From: Sphingomonas sp. HF-S4
GTDB taxonomy: Bacteria; Pseudomonadota; Alphaproteobacteria; Sphingomonadales; Sphingomonadaceae
Reading direction: 5' to 3'
Assembly (NCBI RefSeq): GCF_032911445.1
Contig: NZ_JAWJEJ010000001.1
Span: 3,224,001-3,288,000, forward strand
Length of the DNA stretch: 64,000 nt
Shown one piece after another: positions 15,009-25,700 of the stretch; position 1 is the first letter of the stretch; every line of letters begins with the position of its first letter. The notes beneath the pieces were generated by a model, which did not search any database, was not told the origin of the DNA, and saw nothing but the letters and a program-made list of their open reading frames with translations. Position numbers and translations under genes: made by a program.

Positions 15009-16048
15009 ACCAGAACTACGATCTGGTCCTCGCGTCCGACGACGAGACGCAGGCCGGCCTCTTCACCACCACGGCCCAGCGCCTCGGCACGACACCCCAG
15101 AACGTCGAGAAGGACTTCTGGGTCTGCTGGACGCTCGATGCGCTCTTCAACGGCCTGCCGCCGGGCCCGCGCCTCCTGTTCAAAGGCGGCACCTCGCTGT
15201 CCAAGGGGTTCGGCCTGATCCGGCGCTTTTCCGAGGACATCGACGTCACCGTCTTCCGCGACGATCTCGGCGAAGGCTATTCCGTCGAACAGCTGCAAGC
15301 CATGTCCGGCAAGAAGCGCCAGACGGCGCTCGACGCGATCCGTGCTGCCTGCCAGGCGCATATCAGCGGCCCCCTACTCGAGCAGCTGTCGCAGGTCGCC
15401 ACCGAGACCTCACAGCGCAATGGGATCACGGCCGGTCGGCTCCGCGTCGAACTCGACAAGCAGGATAGCCAGACTCTGCTACTGACCTATCCGACCGCGA
15501 CCGGACGCGACGCTTATGTCGACAAGCGGGTGAGGATTGAGTCAGGGGCCAAGTCTGCCCTCGACCCCAATTCCATGCGCACCGTCACGCCCTATCTCGC
15601 CGAGGACGTGCCCGATGTCGACCTCATCATCCCCAATGTCACCATCGTCGATGCCGACCGGACCTTCTGGGACAAGGTGGTGATCCTGCACGGGCTCAGG
15701 CGCTGGTTTGAGATCAGGGGCGTTCTAAAGGGAGGCGGCCATCGCATCTCGCGCCATTATTACGATCTGCACCAGCTCATGCTGTCTGAGACCGGCAAGC
15801 ACGCGCTCGCGAACCCTGCACTCGGTGCCGACTGCGTTGCGCATGCGCGGATGTTCTTCAATCGGCCGGACTTCGATCTCGCCTCCGCCCAGCCCCCGAG
15901 CTTCGTGCTGGTGCCGGAGGGCGACATGTACGGCGATCTGCGCCGCGACTATGCGGCAATGTCCGGCATGATATTCGGAGACGCGCCGCGCTTCGATGAT
16001 GTCGTGGAGAGCATCGCCGAGCTGCAGTCCATCGTCAACGCAACGTAG
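15005..16048 (+). CDS. abiEii: AbiEii-type nucleotidyltransferase toxin
   Basis: Toxin of the AbiE abortive-infection pair, 347 residues, with a DNA polymerase beta-like nucleotidyltransferase core. Visible motifs are KGGTSLSK with Gly61, Gly62 and Ser64, and SEDIDV with Asp78 and Asp80, the metal-binding acidic pair. Relatives add nucleotides to tRNA acceptor ends and halt growth. An upstream NVEKDFWVCWTLD segment is typical of the family. Translation is coupled to the antitoxin. A hairpin GGCGGCT/AGCCGCC at 16052-16079 follows the stop and may end the transcript. Confidence 0.88.
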   Translation: MNQNYDLVLASDDETQAGLFTTTAQRLGTTPQNVEKDFWVCWTLDALFNGLPPGPRLLFKGGTSLSKGFGLIRRFSEDIDVTVFRDDLGEGYSVEQLQAMSGKKRQTALDAIRAACQAHISGPLLEQLSQVATETSQRNGITAGRLRVELDKQDSQTLLLTYPTATGRDAYVDKRVRIESGAKSALDPNSMRTVTPYLAEDVPDVDLIIPNVTIVDADRTFWDKVVILHGLRRWFEIRGVLKGGGHRISRHYYDLHQLMLSETGKHALANPALGADCVAHARMFFNRPDFDLASAQPPSFVLVPEGDMYGDLRRDYAAMSGMIFGDAPRFDDVVESIAELQSIVNAT

Positions 16049-16495
16049 AACGGCGGCTTCGGGCGACGTCGGAGCCGCCCTGACGAAACCCTTGCGCTAT
16101 CCGTCTGCTTATGGGCCGCATTCTGCCTGTCCGGTTCTAGCGCTGAAGTTGAGGAAGCTGACATTTGGACGAGACAATGGTTCGGTCAGCTGCCGCCGAC
16201 AAACCCGTCATTCCCGCCCAGTTTGCCAAAAGTCGGCTTCCGAACCGAGCCGACATTCTCGGGTTAGGCAACCTTGGCTCATTGAACGAGTAAAGCTGGC
16301 CGATAGCTGCGCCAGCCACTTGTCGACAAGACCGAAGTGCTGGCCGCGGCGCGAGGTATAGAACCGAGGGAATCTCTGCACCTCAGTACCGCCGCGGAGT
16401 CCCTTTAGACACATAATGCTTTCGACCGCGTCACACTCAATAGTATCCGACTACGTCAGGCAGAATCGCAAGGCAATCGATCGGCATCAGGGGGT
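16049..16495. other. intergenic region between AbiE and the Septu-like pair
   Basis: About 450 bp without a gene I can support. It starts with a hairpin at 16052-16079 (arms GGCGGCT and AGCCGCC) that may serve as terminator of the AbiE operon. The remainder has lower coding bias than its flanks. Short frames on the minus strand (16137-16414) have no family features and look like chance. The promoter for the ATPase gene at 16496 should lie near its end. Confidence 0.5.
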
Positions 16496-18160
16496 ATGGT
16501 GGCAGAGAACCCATCACAGGATTACCGCGTGCAGTTCGTCACCGAACGCGCGATGGCGCGCCAAAGCGAACCCGGCACGATCACAATCGCGCCAAGTTCG
16601 GACAGCTGGAATAATTTCGGCGAGCGCATCCTCGTTGAGATCGCCGTTCAACCGCGCAGTGACAGCCCATTCTCGCACGAGCGTCTGACCTTGCGCGGCT
16701 TCTTCGGCTTCGTCGAGAAACAGGGGGGCAGAAGCGACACGCTGCACCTGCATGACGCCGTCGACCAGAACCCCGACGTGCCCGTGCCGGCCGACCAACT
16801 CCCTGTTTACTTCACGATGCTGCCCGATATGGCGAGCTATCGCCGGATCGTCAGTAATCTCGGCCCGGAGGAAGCGCGGCTCGCACTGCGTGCGATGAAC
16901 GACATCGTCGAGGCCGACGACCGGCCGGTCAACCGACCCTGGCTGCGCGCGGCGCGCGAGAGCCAGGTCTTCCTCAACGCCTTCCTGCGACACAGCGAGC
17001 CCTATTTCACCTGGAAGAATGCGGCGCCGATCCTGCGCGGTGTGGAATATGAGGAACTCGACCGGATTTCCGACGGGCTCCACATCAAATTTCGGCTCGC
17101 CGGCCGGCCCAACGACCATGACCTTACCTTCCGCTTCGCCGATGGCGACGCTGTGCTGCCGCAGCGCTTCGCGATCGTGATCGGCAAGAATGGCGTCGGA
17201 AAAAGCCAGACACTGGCGCAGATCGTCGATGCCGCACTCGCCGGCAAGCCGAAGCTGACCGACATTCGCGGCGATCGGCCGCTGTTCAACCGCATCCTGG
17301 GATTCTACCCGTCGGCGACCATCACCTCGGTGCTCCCGAGCGACCGGCGCAAGCGCGCGCGGGTCTGGTATCGGCGCTTTTCGATGGTGAGCGGGCGCTC
17401 GCGCCAGACGACCAGCGATCTCATCGTCCAGCTCGCGCGCAGCATCGAGGGCATCGGCGGCACCAGCCGCTATGACATCTTCCTGAAGGCCATCACCGCG
17501 ATCGACGGGTTCCGGGAGCTGGTGCTGCGCACCAAGAGCGGTGAGCGCGGCCCGGTCCCGGTTTACGGCCTCAATCGCGGCGCCGAGCAGGAGACGGTTC
17601 GGCGCTATGCGTCGATCAATATCCGCTCGGAACCGGTCCGGATGATCGACGGCCGGACCTATCCCTTGAGCAGCGGCGAGCTCAGTTTCCTTCGGTTTGC
17701 GGCACTTGCCGGTCTTTATATCGAGAACGGCACGCTGCTACTGTTCGACGAGCCCGAGACGCATCTCCATCCCAATTTCATCAGCCAGTTCGTCGCGCTG
17801 CTCGATGGGCTGCTCGCGCAGACCGGGTCGGCGGCGATCCTCGCGACCCATTCGGTCTATTTCGTGCGCGAGGCGGTCGAGGAACAGGTCACGGTGCTGC
17901 GGTCGGGTGAAGACCGTGCGATCAGGGCGGAGACGCCGACGCTCAAGACCTTCGGCGCCGATGTCGGCGCGATCTCCTATTTTGTATTCGGCGAGGATCA
18001 ACCCTCGCGGCTGGCGCTCGACGTCGAGAACAAGATCATAGCGCAGACAGCATCGTGGGAGACGATGTTCGAGACCTATAAGGACCGGGTGTCGCTCGAC
18101 CTGCTCGGCGAGATTCGCGCGCGCGTCGAAGGCACCGATCGCGAGGCCGACGGACAATGA
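16496..18160 (+). CDS. ABC/SMC-type ATPase, Septu PtuA-like
   Basis: ATPase of 554 residues with an SMC/ABC head. Walker A is GKNGVGKS (Lys236), the signature is LSSGE (392-395) and Walker B is LLLFDEPETHLHP (Asp418, Glu419), followed by an ATHS switch. The first about 230 residues are an N-terminal extension without a motif I know. The downstream gene, overlapping by 4 bp, is an HNH nuclease with a PtuB-like zinc finger. That pairing defines Septu phage defence, where PtuA senses infection and controls PtuB. Other ATPase-HNH pairs exist, so the assignment is likely rather than certain. Confidence 0.68.
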   Translation: MVAENPSQDYRVQFVTERAMARQSEPGTITIAPSSDSWNNFGERILVEIAVQPRSDSPFSHERLTLRGFFGFVEKQGGRSDTLHLHDAVDQNPDVPVPADQLPVYFTMLPDMASYRRIVSNLGPEEARLALRAMNDIVEADDRPVNRPWLRAARESQVFLNAFLRHSEPYFTWKNAAPILRGVEYEELDRISDGLHIKFRLAGRPNDHDLTFRFADGDAVLPQRFAIVIGKNGVGKSQTLAQIVDAALAGKPKLTDIRGDRPLFNRILGFYPSATITSVLPSDRRKRARVWYRRFSMVSGRSRQTTSDLIVQLARSIEGIGGTSRYDIFLKAITAIDGFRELVLRTKSGERGPVPVYGLNRGAEQETVRRYASINIRSEPVRMIDGRTYPLSSGELSFLRFAALAGLYIENGTLLLFDEPETHLHPNFISQFVALLDGLLAQTGSAAILATHSVYFVREAVEEQVTVLRSGEDRAIRAETPTLKTFGADVGAISYFVFGEDQPSRLALDVENKIIAQTASWETMFETYKDRVSLDLLGEIRARVEGTDREADGQ

Positions 18161-19038
18161 ATCGGCTGGATCCATCCGAGGATTTCGACGATGCCGGTGC
18201 GCTCGATGCGCTCGGCCTCAACACGCGCCTTAAATCCTATCCGGATTTCGCGGCCGAAATCCCCGCGCTCAAGGCCGGCTATCTCCAATATGTCGCTGCC
18301 AGCGGCAACGCCCACGCCATCCTCAACGTGGCGCTGCCCGACCACATCAAAGCACAACTTAAGTCGCTTTACGCCAGCCCGTCCAACGAGCTGCCGCACA
18401 TCAACCGCATGCGCGCCGAGAGCGACGCCAATTGCTGCCCGATGTGCGGATCGTTCCACAGCGGCACGCTCGACCATTTGCTGCCCAAGACCGATTTTCC
18501 GGCTTTCGCGATCTTCGGTCGCAATCTCGTGCCAGCCTGCAAATGCAACAGCAAGCGCAGCACGCTCCTCACCGGACCCAATCCGGGCGAGCGCATTCTC
18601 CATCCCTATTATGACGACATCCTGGGCGAGCGGCTGTTCGTCGCGCGGTTCGACGAGCCCGGCTCTGTCCCCAGAATCACGCTACGGCCGCTGCTCGATC
18701 CGCATGATCTCAACTACACGGCGGTGCGGTTCCACATGGCCAACATCGTCGAGCGCACTTCGATCATGCGCTATCTCAAGACGAGCTGGATGGGCGTGCT
18801 GCGACGCCCGAGCCTCGCGGCGGCCGAACTTCGCAATCCGCCTGCGAACCGCCAGGATCTCGAAGACATTCTGACGCTCGAGCTTGACCGTCAGGACGAT
18901 ACGCATGGCAGCAGGAATAACTGGCGCTCGGTATTCATTGCCGGCTTGCTGGATGATCCTGTCCTCGACTGGCTGATCGCCGCTTTCCAGCGGCCGAACT
19001 ATCAACCCGACGGCCCATTGCTCGACGGTATCGTCTAG
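18157..19038 (+). CDS. HNH endonuclease, Septu PtuB-like
   Basis: Nuclease partner of the ATPase, 293 residues. The HNH core is visible: zinc-binding Cys94 and Cys97 in CCPMCG, catalytic Asp106-His107 in TLDHLLPKTDFP, then GRNLVPACKCNSKR with Cys128, Cys130 and Asn131. The DHxLPK...NLVPxC pattern is the one found in PtuB. The HNH lies mid-protein, with about 90 residues before it and a helical region after. The start overlaps the ATPase stop (ATGA), so the products should be made together and probably form a complex. Confidence 0.72.
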   Translation: MNRLDPSEDFDDAGALDALGLNTRLKSYPDFAAEIPALKAGYLQYVAASGNAHAILNVALPDHIKAQLKSLYASPSNELPHINRMRAESDANCCPMCGSFHSGTLDHLLPKTDFPAFAIFGRNLVPACKCNSKRSTLLTGPNPGERILHPYYDDILGERLFVARFDEPGSVPRITLRPLLDPHDLNYTAVRFHMANIVERTSIMRYLKTSWMGVLRRPSLAAAELRNPPANRQDLEDILTLELDRQDDTHGSRNNWRSVFIAGLLDDPVLDWLIAAFQRPNYQPDGPLLDGIV

Positions 19039-19184
19039 CGACGGACCCCAGTGGAACCGCTATACCGGCAAAGAGGGACCGGTCCAGAGCGGGTGTATTG
19101 CCCGCGCCGAATGGATGAACTTGCGCCAACCTTCGTCTATGTAAGGACCGCGGCCTGACCCAGGCGGCCGCCGATGGGGGACGA

Positions 19185-20921
19185 TTGAGCGACCGGGACG
19201 ACATCATCGCAGCAGCGGATGCGGGCACGCTGCCCGAACTGTTTGTCGAACGGCTGCGCCGTCATCCGACGGACGAACTGGGGAAAGCGTTCCGCGCGAC
19301 CCTGACCACACTCCATGATGACGGCACGATCGACGTGCTCGAACCCGCGCGCCAGATCGCGACGTCGCCGATCAACCAGCACGACTTCTTCACGGTGATG
19401 CATGTCTATACCGAGCTGATCCCGACGCTGGATGCCAGCATTATGGACATGCTGGCTGCGGTGAAGGCGCTGTCCAATCGGGCTGGCGAGGATCTCGCCT
19501 CGGGGATGCCCAATGGCGCCTATCGCAGTTGGGCCGAACAGGGCAGCCGCGCCCGCGACACACTCGAGACGATCAACCCGGAGGATGGCGACGACAGTGT
19601 CTATATTTTCCTGGCGCTGCAGGCGCTGGCCAAGACCGAGGCCGATGCGGCGCTCGACCGCGCGATCCTCTATGTCGGCGGGAATGCCGGTCCGGCGCGG
19701 TCGGCTGCAGCCAAGGCAATGGGCACCTTCGATGTCAACGATCCCGAACGCCGAGCTCAAGCTATAAACGCGCTCACTGCCAATGCCCCCAGCGCCGACG
19801 ATAACAGCCTCGGCCATATTCTCACCGCGATCTGCGAGATCGCCAAGGCGCATCCCGATGCCCATGCCGATGCCGCCGCGCTGATCGAGGCCAATATCGT
19901 CCGCGCGGGTGACCATGCGATTCACCAGCTTTCAAGCGAGCTGATGTTTCACGCCGATGAGCTGCCGCCCGAGATTGTCAAACCCATCACCTCGATCATG
20001 CACAAGGTGCCGATCGGCAATCTCGGCACGATCCGCAACATTGGTGCAGCGGCCGGCAAATTGGCGGGCAAGAACCGTCTAGACGAAGCGCTGGCACTGA
20101 TCACGCCACTCATTTCCGCCCATGAGGAATTGACCTCGCTCGCCCCGCTCGGCAGCGTCAATTACAGCCTGTTACAGCTTCCGCCCGACCAGCTGGCTAG
20201 AACCATCATGGGCTGGCTGCTGGCGTGCGACCCCAATCTCGGCCGCGCGACGATGGCCCTGATCGGCGACCATCATGGCGATGCGCCGCTCATCCTCGAT
20301 CCCCGCTCCGCAGCCGCAAGCCTCGACGACCCCAAGCGGCTCCTGCTTGCCCACAGGGCGATCGGCTGGTTGTTTGTCCATCCGGTCACCGCCGCGTCGC
20401 TGGTGGTCGGCATGCTCGATGGCGCCGGCGACGCTGCGCAGCGAACGATCGCCGAACTGCTGTTCGATCCTTTGCTGATAAACTTTTCCGGGTCGGTCGG
20501 CGACTGGATCGCCGAACAGGCCAAGGCTCCGGGTCATCCATCACAAGCCATCCTCAACGATCTCGTCACGCGGCTTGAGGCCTATATCGAGGGGCTGCGC
20601 GCACCCGGCCGGATCAAGGAGCTGCGCCCGTCCGAGCGCGAACGGCTGATCGAGAACCACCGCCAGCATGAGTCCATGCGCCAGGCCTATAAGGCATCGG
20701 AGAAAACCTCGATCCTCGCGTCGCTCGCGACGCGGCAGGTGCTGCTCTACGGCACGCGCTCGATCAGCTATTTCAAGGGAATGGGCGGCAAGCAGCAGCG
20801 CAGCGAGATGAAGATGCACAGCTTCAGCCACAGCATCGAATCGCCGCGCCTCGACATCCTCGAGCCGTTCGACCTCGACTATATGCTGCGCGTGTTTCGC
20901 GCGATGAAAACCGCGCCATGA
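19185..20921 (+). CDS. unknown all-helical, HEAT-like protein of the defence island
   Basis: Protein of 578 residues that I do not recognise. It is rich in Ala, Leu and Asp and looks all-helical, with repeated helix pairs of about 35-40 residues (for example LALQALAKTEADAALDRA and AAAKAMGTFDVNDPERRA), suggesting HEAT or ARM-like repeats. No signal peptide, membrane segment or catalytic motif is seen. The start is TTG at 19185, because the only close ATG (19172) stops after four codons; GGGGG lies just upstream. Its stop overlaps the start of the next gene (ATGA), so they are coupled. A scaffold or sensor role is inference. Confidence 0.75.
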   Translation: MSDRDDIIAAADAGTLPELFVERLRRHPTDELGKAFRATLTTLHDDGTIDVLEPARQIATSPINQHDFFTVMHVYTELIPTLDASIMDMLAAVKALSNRAGEDLASGMPNGAYRSWAEQGSRARDTLETINPEDGDDSVYIFLALQALAKTEADAALDRAILYVGGNAGPARSAAAKAMGTFDVNDPERRAQAINALTANAPSADDNSLGHILTAICEIAKAHPDAHADAAALIEANIVRAGDHAIHQLSSELMFHADELPPEIVKPITSIMHKVPIGNLGTIRNIGAAAGKLAGKNRLDEALALITPLISAHEELTSLAPLGSVNYSLLQLPPDQLARTIMGWLLACDPNLGRATMALIGDHHGDAPLILDPRSAAASLDDPKRLLLAHRAIGWLFVHPVTAASLVVGMLDGAGDAAQRTIAELLFDPLLINFSGSVGDWIAEQAKAPGHPSQAILNDLVTRLEAYIEGLRAPGRIKELRPSERERLIENHRQHESMRQAYKASEKTSILASLATRQVLLYGTRSISYFKGMGGKQQRSEMKMHSFSHSIESPRLDILEPFDLDYMLRVFRAMKTAP

Positions 20922-22738
20922 AACTCGTCATCCGGGAATATCTGGCGTCGCTGAAGGAGCGCGACGAACTCGACGCGGTTCTGCCCGACCTACTGACCGA
21001 ACTGGGCTTCACGGTCTATTCGCGGCCAGCGCGTGGCACGCGCCAATACGGCGTCGATGTCGCCGCGGTCGGCCCCGGCCAGGACGGCATCCGGCGCGTG
21101 CATCTGTTCTCGGTCAAGTCGGGCGACCTCGACCGCAACGAATGGAATACGGCGAGCCCGCAAAGTCTCAGACCGTCGCTCGACGAAATCCTCGATCATT
21201 ATGTCGCGAGCCGCATCCCGCCCGAATATGCGAGCCTCCCGATCGCGATTTGCCTGACCTTCGGCGGTGCGATCGACGAGCAGGTCCGCGCCGAGGTGAC
21301 GGGTTATATGACCCGCAACACCACGCCCAAGATCAGCTTCGAGGAGTGGAACGGCGATCGGCTGGCGCAGGTCATTCTCGACGGCATCTTGCGCGAGGAG
21401 TTGCTGCCAGCACCGCAACGCAGTCATTTGCGCAAGGCCGTGGCGATGGTTGAGGAGCCCGACATCGCGCTCGACCATTTCCAGAAACTGCTGCGCGCAC
21501 TCGCCGACCAGCCCGGCACGACGCCCGCAGCCCGGCTCAGCCAGGCGCGGCTGATCAACATCTGCCTGTGGATCATGTTTGTCTGGGCGCGCGAGGCCGA
21601 GAATGTCGAGGCGCCGTACCGGGCCAGCGAACTGGCGTTGCTCGAGGTATGGCAGCTGCTGAAGACCGACATCGCAAGGACCTCGAAAGCTGGCGAGGCC
21701 GCCAGCCTCGTCCTCAATGAACTGGCCGAGCTCCATTTCACGATCTGGGACGCGCTGTTCGAGGACAAGATCCTGCCGACGGCCGAGATCCGTCACGCGA
21801 TCTCGACCGCGGTCGAAAGCCACGCCGCGCTCGACATCAACCTCAAGCTGTTCGATCTCGTCGGCCGGCTGGCGCTGCGCGGGCTGTGGCTGGTCTGGCA
21901 ATTGTCGCCGGCGAGCGGCCCCGTTGTTCTCACCAACGACTATCTCAACACGCTCCCGGCCCTCACCAGCGACACCACCCGAGCGACCGTCAACCAGATC
22001 GACCGGCTGATCGAGGCGATGATGGCGATCGTCAGCAACAATCGCGCGCTGCTCTCGCCGATCGGCGACTGGCAGGCGATCGACATCGGTCTCGCCTTCA
22101 CCCTGCTCGCCAGCCGTCCCGGCGCGCATGGCGCGATCGATCAATGGGCCGAGGGACTCGCCAAGCACTCGATGTTCGCGTTCAAAGCGCATGGCCGCTA
22201 CCCGATCACCAGCCGCTCCTATTGGGATCTGGTCGATCATCCGTCCGAGCGCAACGACGAGTATCGCACCCAATCGACCGAGGGCAGCATCCTCTATCCG
22301 CTACTGGCGATCTGGTCGGCGGCCAGAGGCGAGCAGACGCTGTTCGACGAGATCGCAAAGTTCAGCGAGGACGCCCTTGCACATTGCACGTTCCAGACCT
22401 GGTTTCCCGATGAGGACAGTGAGGACAATCTTTATCTCAACCGCGACAGCCACGGGGCGGCGCTAGCCGGCATTCCAGTGACCGAGGGCACGCGCGACGC
22501 GCTCGATTTCATCCTCGCCGAGGCGAAGACCAACAAGCATTATGACCAGCTCACGGCGGTGAAGCTCGGCCATTGGCCGATCGTGCTGACCGCTTGCCGC
22601 GCACATCGCCTGCCGGTGCCGCCGCAAGTCTGGCGCGACCTGCTGCCCCATGTCAGCCGGCCAGCCAGGGGGCCGGTCCCGCCGCCAGATGACGGCGTGC
22701 CTGAGCCACCAGACGCTGGACCCGAAGATGCTTGCTAG
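20918..22738 (+). CDS. unknown protein with N-terminal Mrr-like (PD-(D/E)XK-related) domain
   Basis: Protein of 606 residues. The first about 110 residues fit a restriction-endonuclease-like fold: Glu28 in LLTELGFTVY, Asp47 in RQYGVDVAAVG, and Lys67 in LFSVKSGDL. The ExK/QxK position reads Ser65-Val-Lys67, so one acidic or Gln residue is replaced and catalysis may be altered or lost. The rest is helical without known motifs; the tail is Pro- and Asp-rich. It is coupled to the helical gene upstream. Its TAG stop interleaves with the stop of the convergent NTPase gene. A nucleic-acid-targeting role in defence is inferred. Confidence 0.75.
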   Translation: MKLVIREYLASLKERDELDAVLPDLLTELGFTVYSRPARGTRQYGVDVAAVGPGQDGIRRVHLFSVKSGDLDRNEWNTASPQSLRPSLDEILDHYVASRIPPEYASLPIAICLTFGGAIDEQVRAEVTGYMTRNTTPKISFEEWNGDRLAQVILDGILREELLPAPQRSHLRKAVAMVEEPDIALDHFQKLLRALADQPGTTPAARLSQARLINICLWIMFVWAREAENVEAPYRASELALLEVWQLLKTDIARTSKAGEAASLVLNELAELHFTIWDALFEDKILPTAEIRHAISTAVESHAALDINLKLFDLVGRLALRGLWLVWQLSPASGPVVLTNDYLNTLPALTSDTTRATVNQIDRLIEAMMAIVSNNRALLSPIGDWQAIDIGLAFTLLASRPGAHGAIDQWAEGLAKHSMFAFKAHGRYPITSRSYWDLVDHPSERNDEYRTQSTEGSILYPLLAIWSAARGEQTLFDEIAKFSEDALAHCTFQTWFPDEDSEDNLYLNRDSHGAALAGIPVTEGTRDALDFILAEAKTNKHYDQLTAVKLGHWPIVLTACRAHRLPVPPQVWRDLLPHVSRPARGPVPPPDDGVPEPPDAGPEDAC

Positions 22739-25700
22739 ACGCGGTCACCCGCCAGCAGGGTTCCGCCACGCCGACAGGGCTTCGCCGATGTCGAACTGCG
22801 ACGCGGATCTGGCGAACAACCGGGATGGGTCGCTTCCTGGCGGGCCGCTTCCGTGCGTCGTTTGGACGGTGCCTTGATCGATGTTCTGGTCTTCGCTGTG
22901 CTCAACTTGCGTTTGGCGCGCGCGGCCGCGCGCTTGTCCTTGAGCGGCACCACCCCCGAGACGTCGATCGTGCACACAATCGGTTGCGGACCGGTCGCGG
23001 CGCTTTCGCGCGTTGCCCGTGCGCGCGAATGAAGATGGTCCATGACGACGGAGAAGGGGACGAGTGGGTCGCTCGGCGCGATTTCCCAGCCGCCCGGGCG
23101 CGGCTGCTGGTGGACGAGGAGCAGGATGCCGTGACGCGTCGTCTCGTGGCGCAGATACTGACCGCAAAGTTGAACTTCGAGCGCCGCTTCCAGCTGCTTG
23201 ACCGAGAGGCCATCCGCCACCTTGATCTCGACCGGCAAGTCGACACCGCCATGCCGGCTCGTCAGCGTGATGTCGGGTTCCTTTTCATCCGCGAAATGGG
23301 TCTCGCGCTGTACCGTATAGGCTTCCTTGCGCCGCTCCTCGAGCTGGGTCGCGACCCATCGCTGGACCGCATTCTCGTCGGCCAGTCCCTGCAGCGTATC
23401 GCCCTGCGCGAACTTGCCGTGAAGAAGATCATGCTCGATCGCCTCGAGCCTGCGCCGCGCTATCAGCTGCAGATCTTCCGTCGTGCGCGGCGCGCGATCG
23501 AAACTCTTCTCGAACACCACCACGTCGGACGGCAGCCAGGCGACCAGCTCCGAATTCACTTCGGCATGCCGCTCGGCATGGATGCGCAAATGCTTGGGTT
23601 CGATCGGAAAATCGGGGATCTCCGCCATGCGCCGGATCGCGGCCTGCGTGGCTTCGCCGGGCGTCTTCAGCAGCCTGTCGAAGATCATATGCCGCGCGTC
23701 CTGCGCCTCATCGCGCAATCCCGGCGAATAGACCTTGCCGTTCGCGCGCACGACGTCGTCCGCGGGCCGGACACCCTCGAACGCGATGATGAGCAATTGC
23801 TCGAGCCGCTCGGCGGAAAGAGGCAGTGGCGGTGCTACGGTGCGATCGAACCGGCCACCGAACAGCCGCGGCAACAAGGTGCAGCACAAGGCGGCCTGCT
23901 CCTGACCGTCGAGCGTGCTCATTTTCTCGCGCAGCCGGTCGACAGCGCGATCGCCCTCCCGTGCGAAGAGAAGCAGCAGATAATAGGCTGCGACCACGGG
24001 GTCGGTCGCCGCCGTCGCGCGCGCTTCAGCCAGCTCCGCCAACCCCTGGGACGGGAAAGGCTGCGCCCGGATCAGCACCGAGACGATCTTCTCGAGCGCC
24101 ACGGCAGCCAGACCGCCATGGTCGCGCAGATAATCGATCAGGTCCGGAACCAGCAGCCGGGCAAGCATGACATCGGCATATTCCAGCCGGTCGAGCATCC
24201 CGTGGTCCACCTCATCGAGCCGGTCGAGCTGCGCGCGCGACGCCCGCCACAACACCGAGCGCACGGCCTCGGGATACGCCTGGCTAAGAGGTACGAGATA
24301 GTCAGGAAAGCCGTTGAGCTCGATCACGGCCAGCCGCGCCGCCTGGGCGGCGCGGGTCGGATCGAGCTGCTCCGCCCAGTTGGGGACCGTGGCTGCCGCC
24401 AGCGACATGCCGGTCAATGCCATGATGTCGAAGCTCGTAACCGTGCGGCGCTGGGCGGCCTCTTCGACGGTTCCGACCGGAGTGCGCTTATAGGCGAACG
24501 CCATCAAAGCCTCGCCGAAGCGTCTTGTCATCTCCGGCCCGAACACCGGCTCGACCACATCGAGGCTGTCGATCGAGTAGCGCGAGCGGGACTGGGTCCG
24601 CCAGGAGAGGAACTGCCAGAGATGATAGAGACGCGAGTCTACGGTCTCGTCGGTCTGAGGCGACAAGCTGTCGAAGAAGTTCGGATCGTCACGGAGTGTG
24701 TTGATGAGCTCGACCCAGCTCTGGTCGCGCGCTTCAGCTTGGTCTTCATTGCGCTTCCGCGCCGCCTCGAACCCAGCCATCCGCTCGACCATCTCGGGCG
24801 TCTCAGGCGGCGGCGACCGCCAGGCCGCAAGCTGGGCCGAGAGCTCCGCATCGTCGGCGACGGCGTCGACGATGCGCTGCATGTCCCCGTCGGTGCCCCC
24901 AAACTGCCGCCAGAGGGTATGCGCCGCGCGAAGCGCCGTCAGCCGATCCTGCCGGTCGGTTCGCTCGCGCACATCGAGGAGGAGCCAGTCGATGTCGGCG
25001 AGACTCAGCAGCACCGGCCATCCGAGATGCTGGACGAACCAGATGTTGAGCTCGCCATTGTCACGCGCATAGGGATGCGTGCGTAGTCGCACGATCGACC
25101 GCCAGAGCGACGTGCGGCGCCGCCCGGGCGATGCACCAAATGCCTCGCCTAGCGTCTTGAAGCTTGCCTCGGACCCGATCCGACGGTGCGATTCGTGCAG
25201 CAGTAGGAAGAGATCCGTGACGACATCGGGAATGTCCGCCGGATGATAGTCGAGGAGACGAAGCGCCGCGCTGGCTGCCATCTGCGAGAAGGCCTCGCGA
25301 AACGGCTTCTCGTCGTCGACCGTGTCGCCGCTGAAAGCGCCGGACCGAGCGACGACTTCGGTCAGGAAACGGTGCAAGTCTTCCCGGCGCGTCAAGCCCG
25401 CCGGCAGCTCACTGCCCAGTGGCAGTATGGTTGCAATGTCGTCCTCGCCCGTGACCCTGGCCTTGTCGATCAACGCGAAAAATGCCTCAACATCGATCTC
25501 TTCCGGGAACAGCGCGTGCAGGGCGTGGAGAATGATCGAGCGTGAGAGATCGGACCCATGCTCCGCAACGTGCCGTGCATAGGCGGTGCGATCTGCCTTC
25601 TCGCCGAGCTTCAGAAGAGCCCGGCCCGCGAGCAGCTGCGTGATCTCGTCGGTGCTGCGGTCGTAGGCAACCTGGCGCACCACGGGGAGACCGCCTTTCT

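Noticed and set aside
22732..25086. Plus-strand open frame of about 784 codons opposite the giant NTPase gene
   Set aside because: It is the antisense shadow of the NTPase gene, rich in Arg, Gln and Asp with no domain. The NTPase frame has Walker motifs and runs twice as far.
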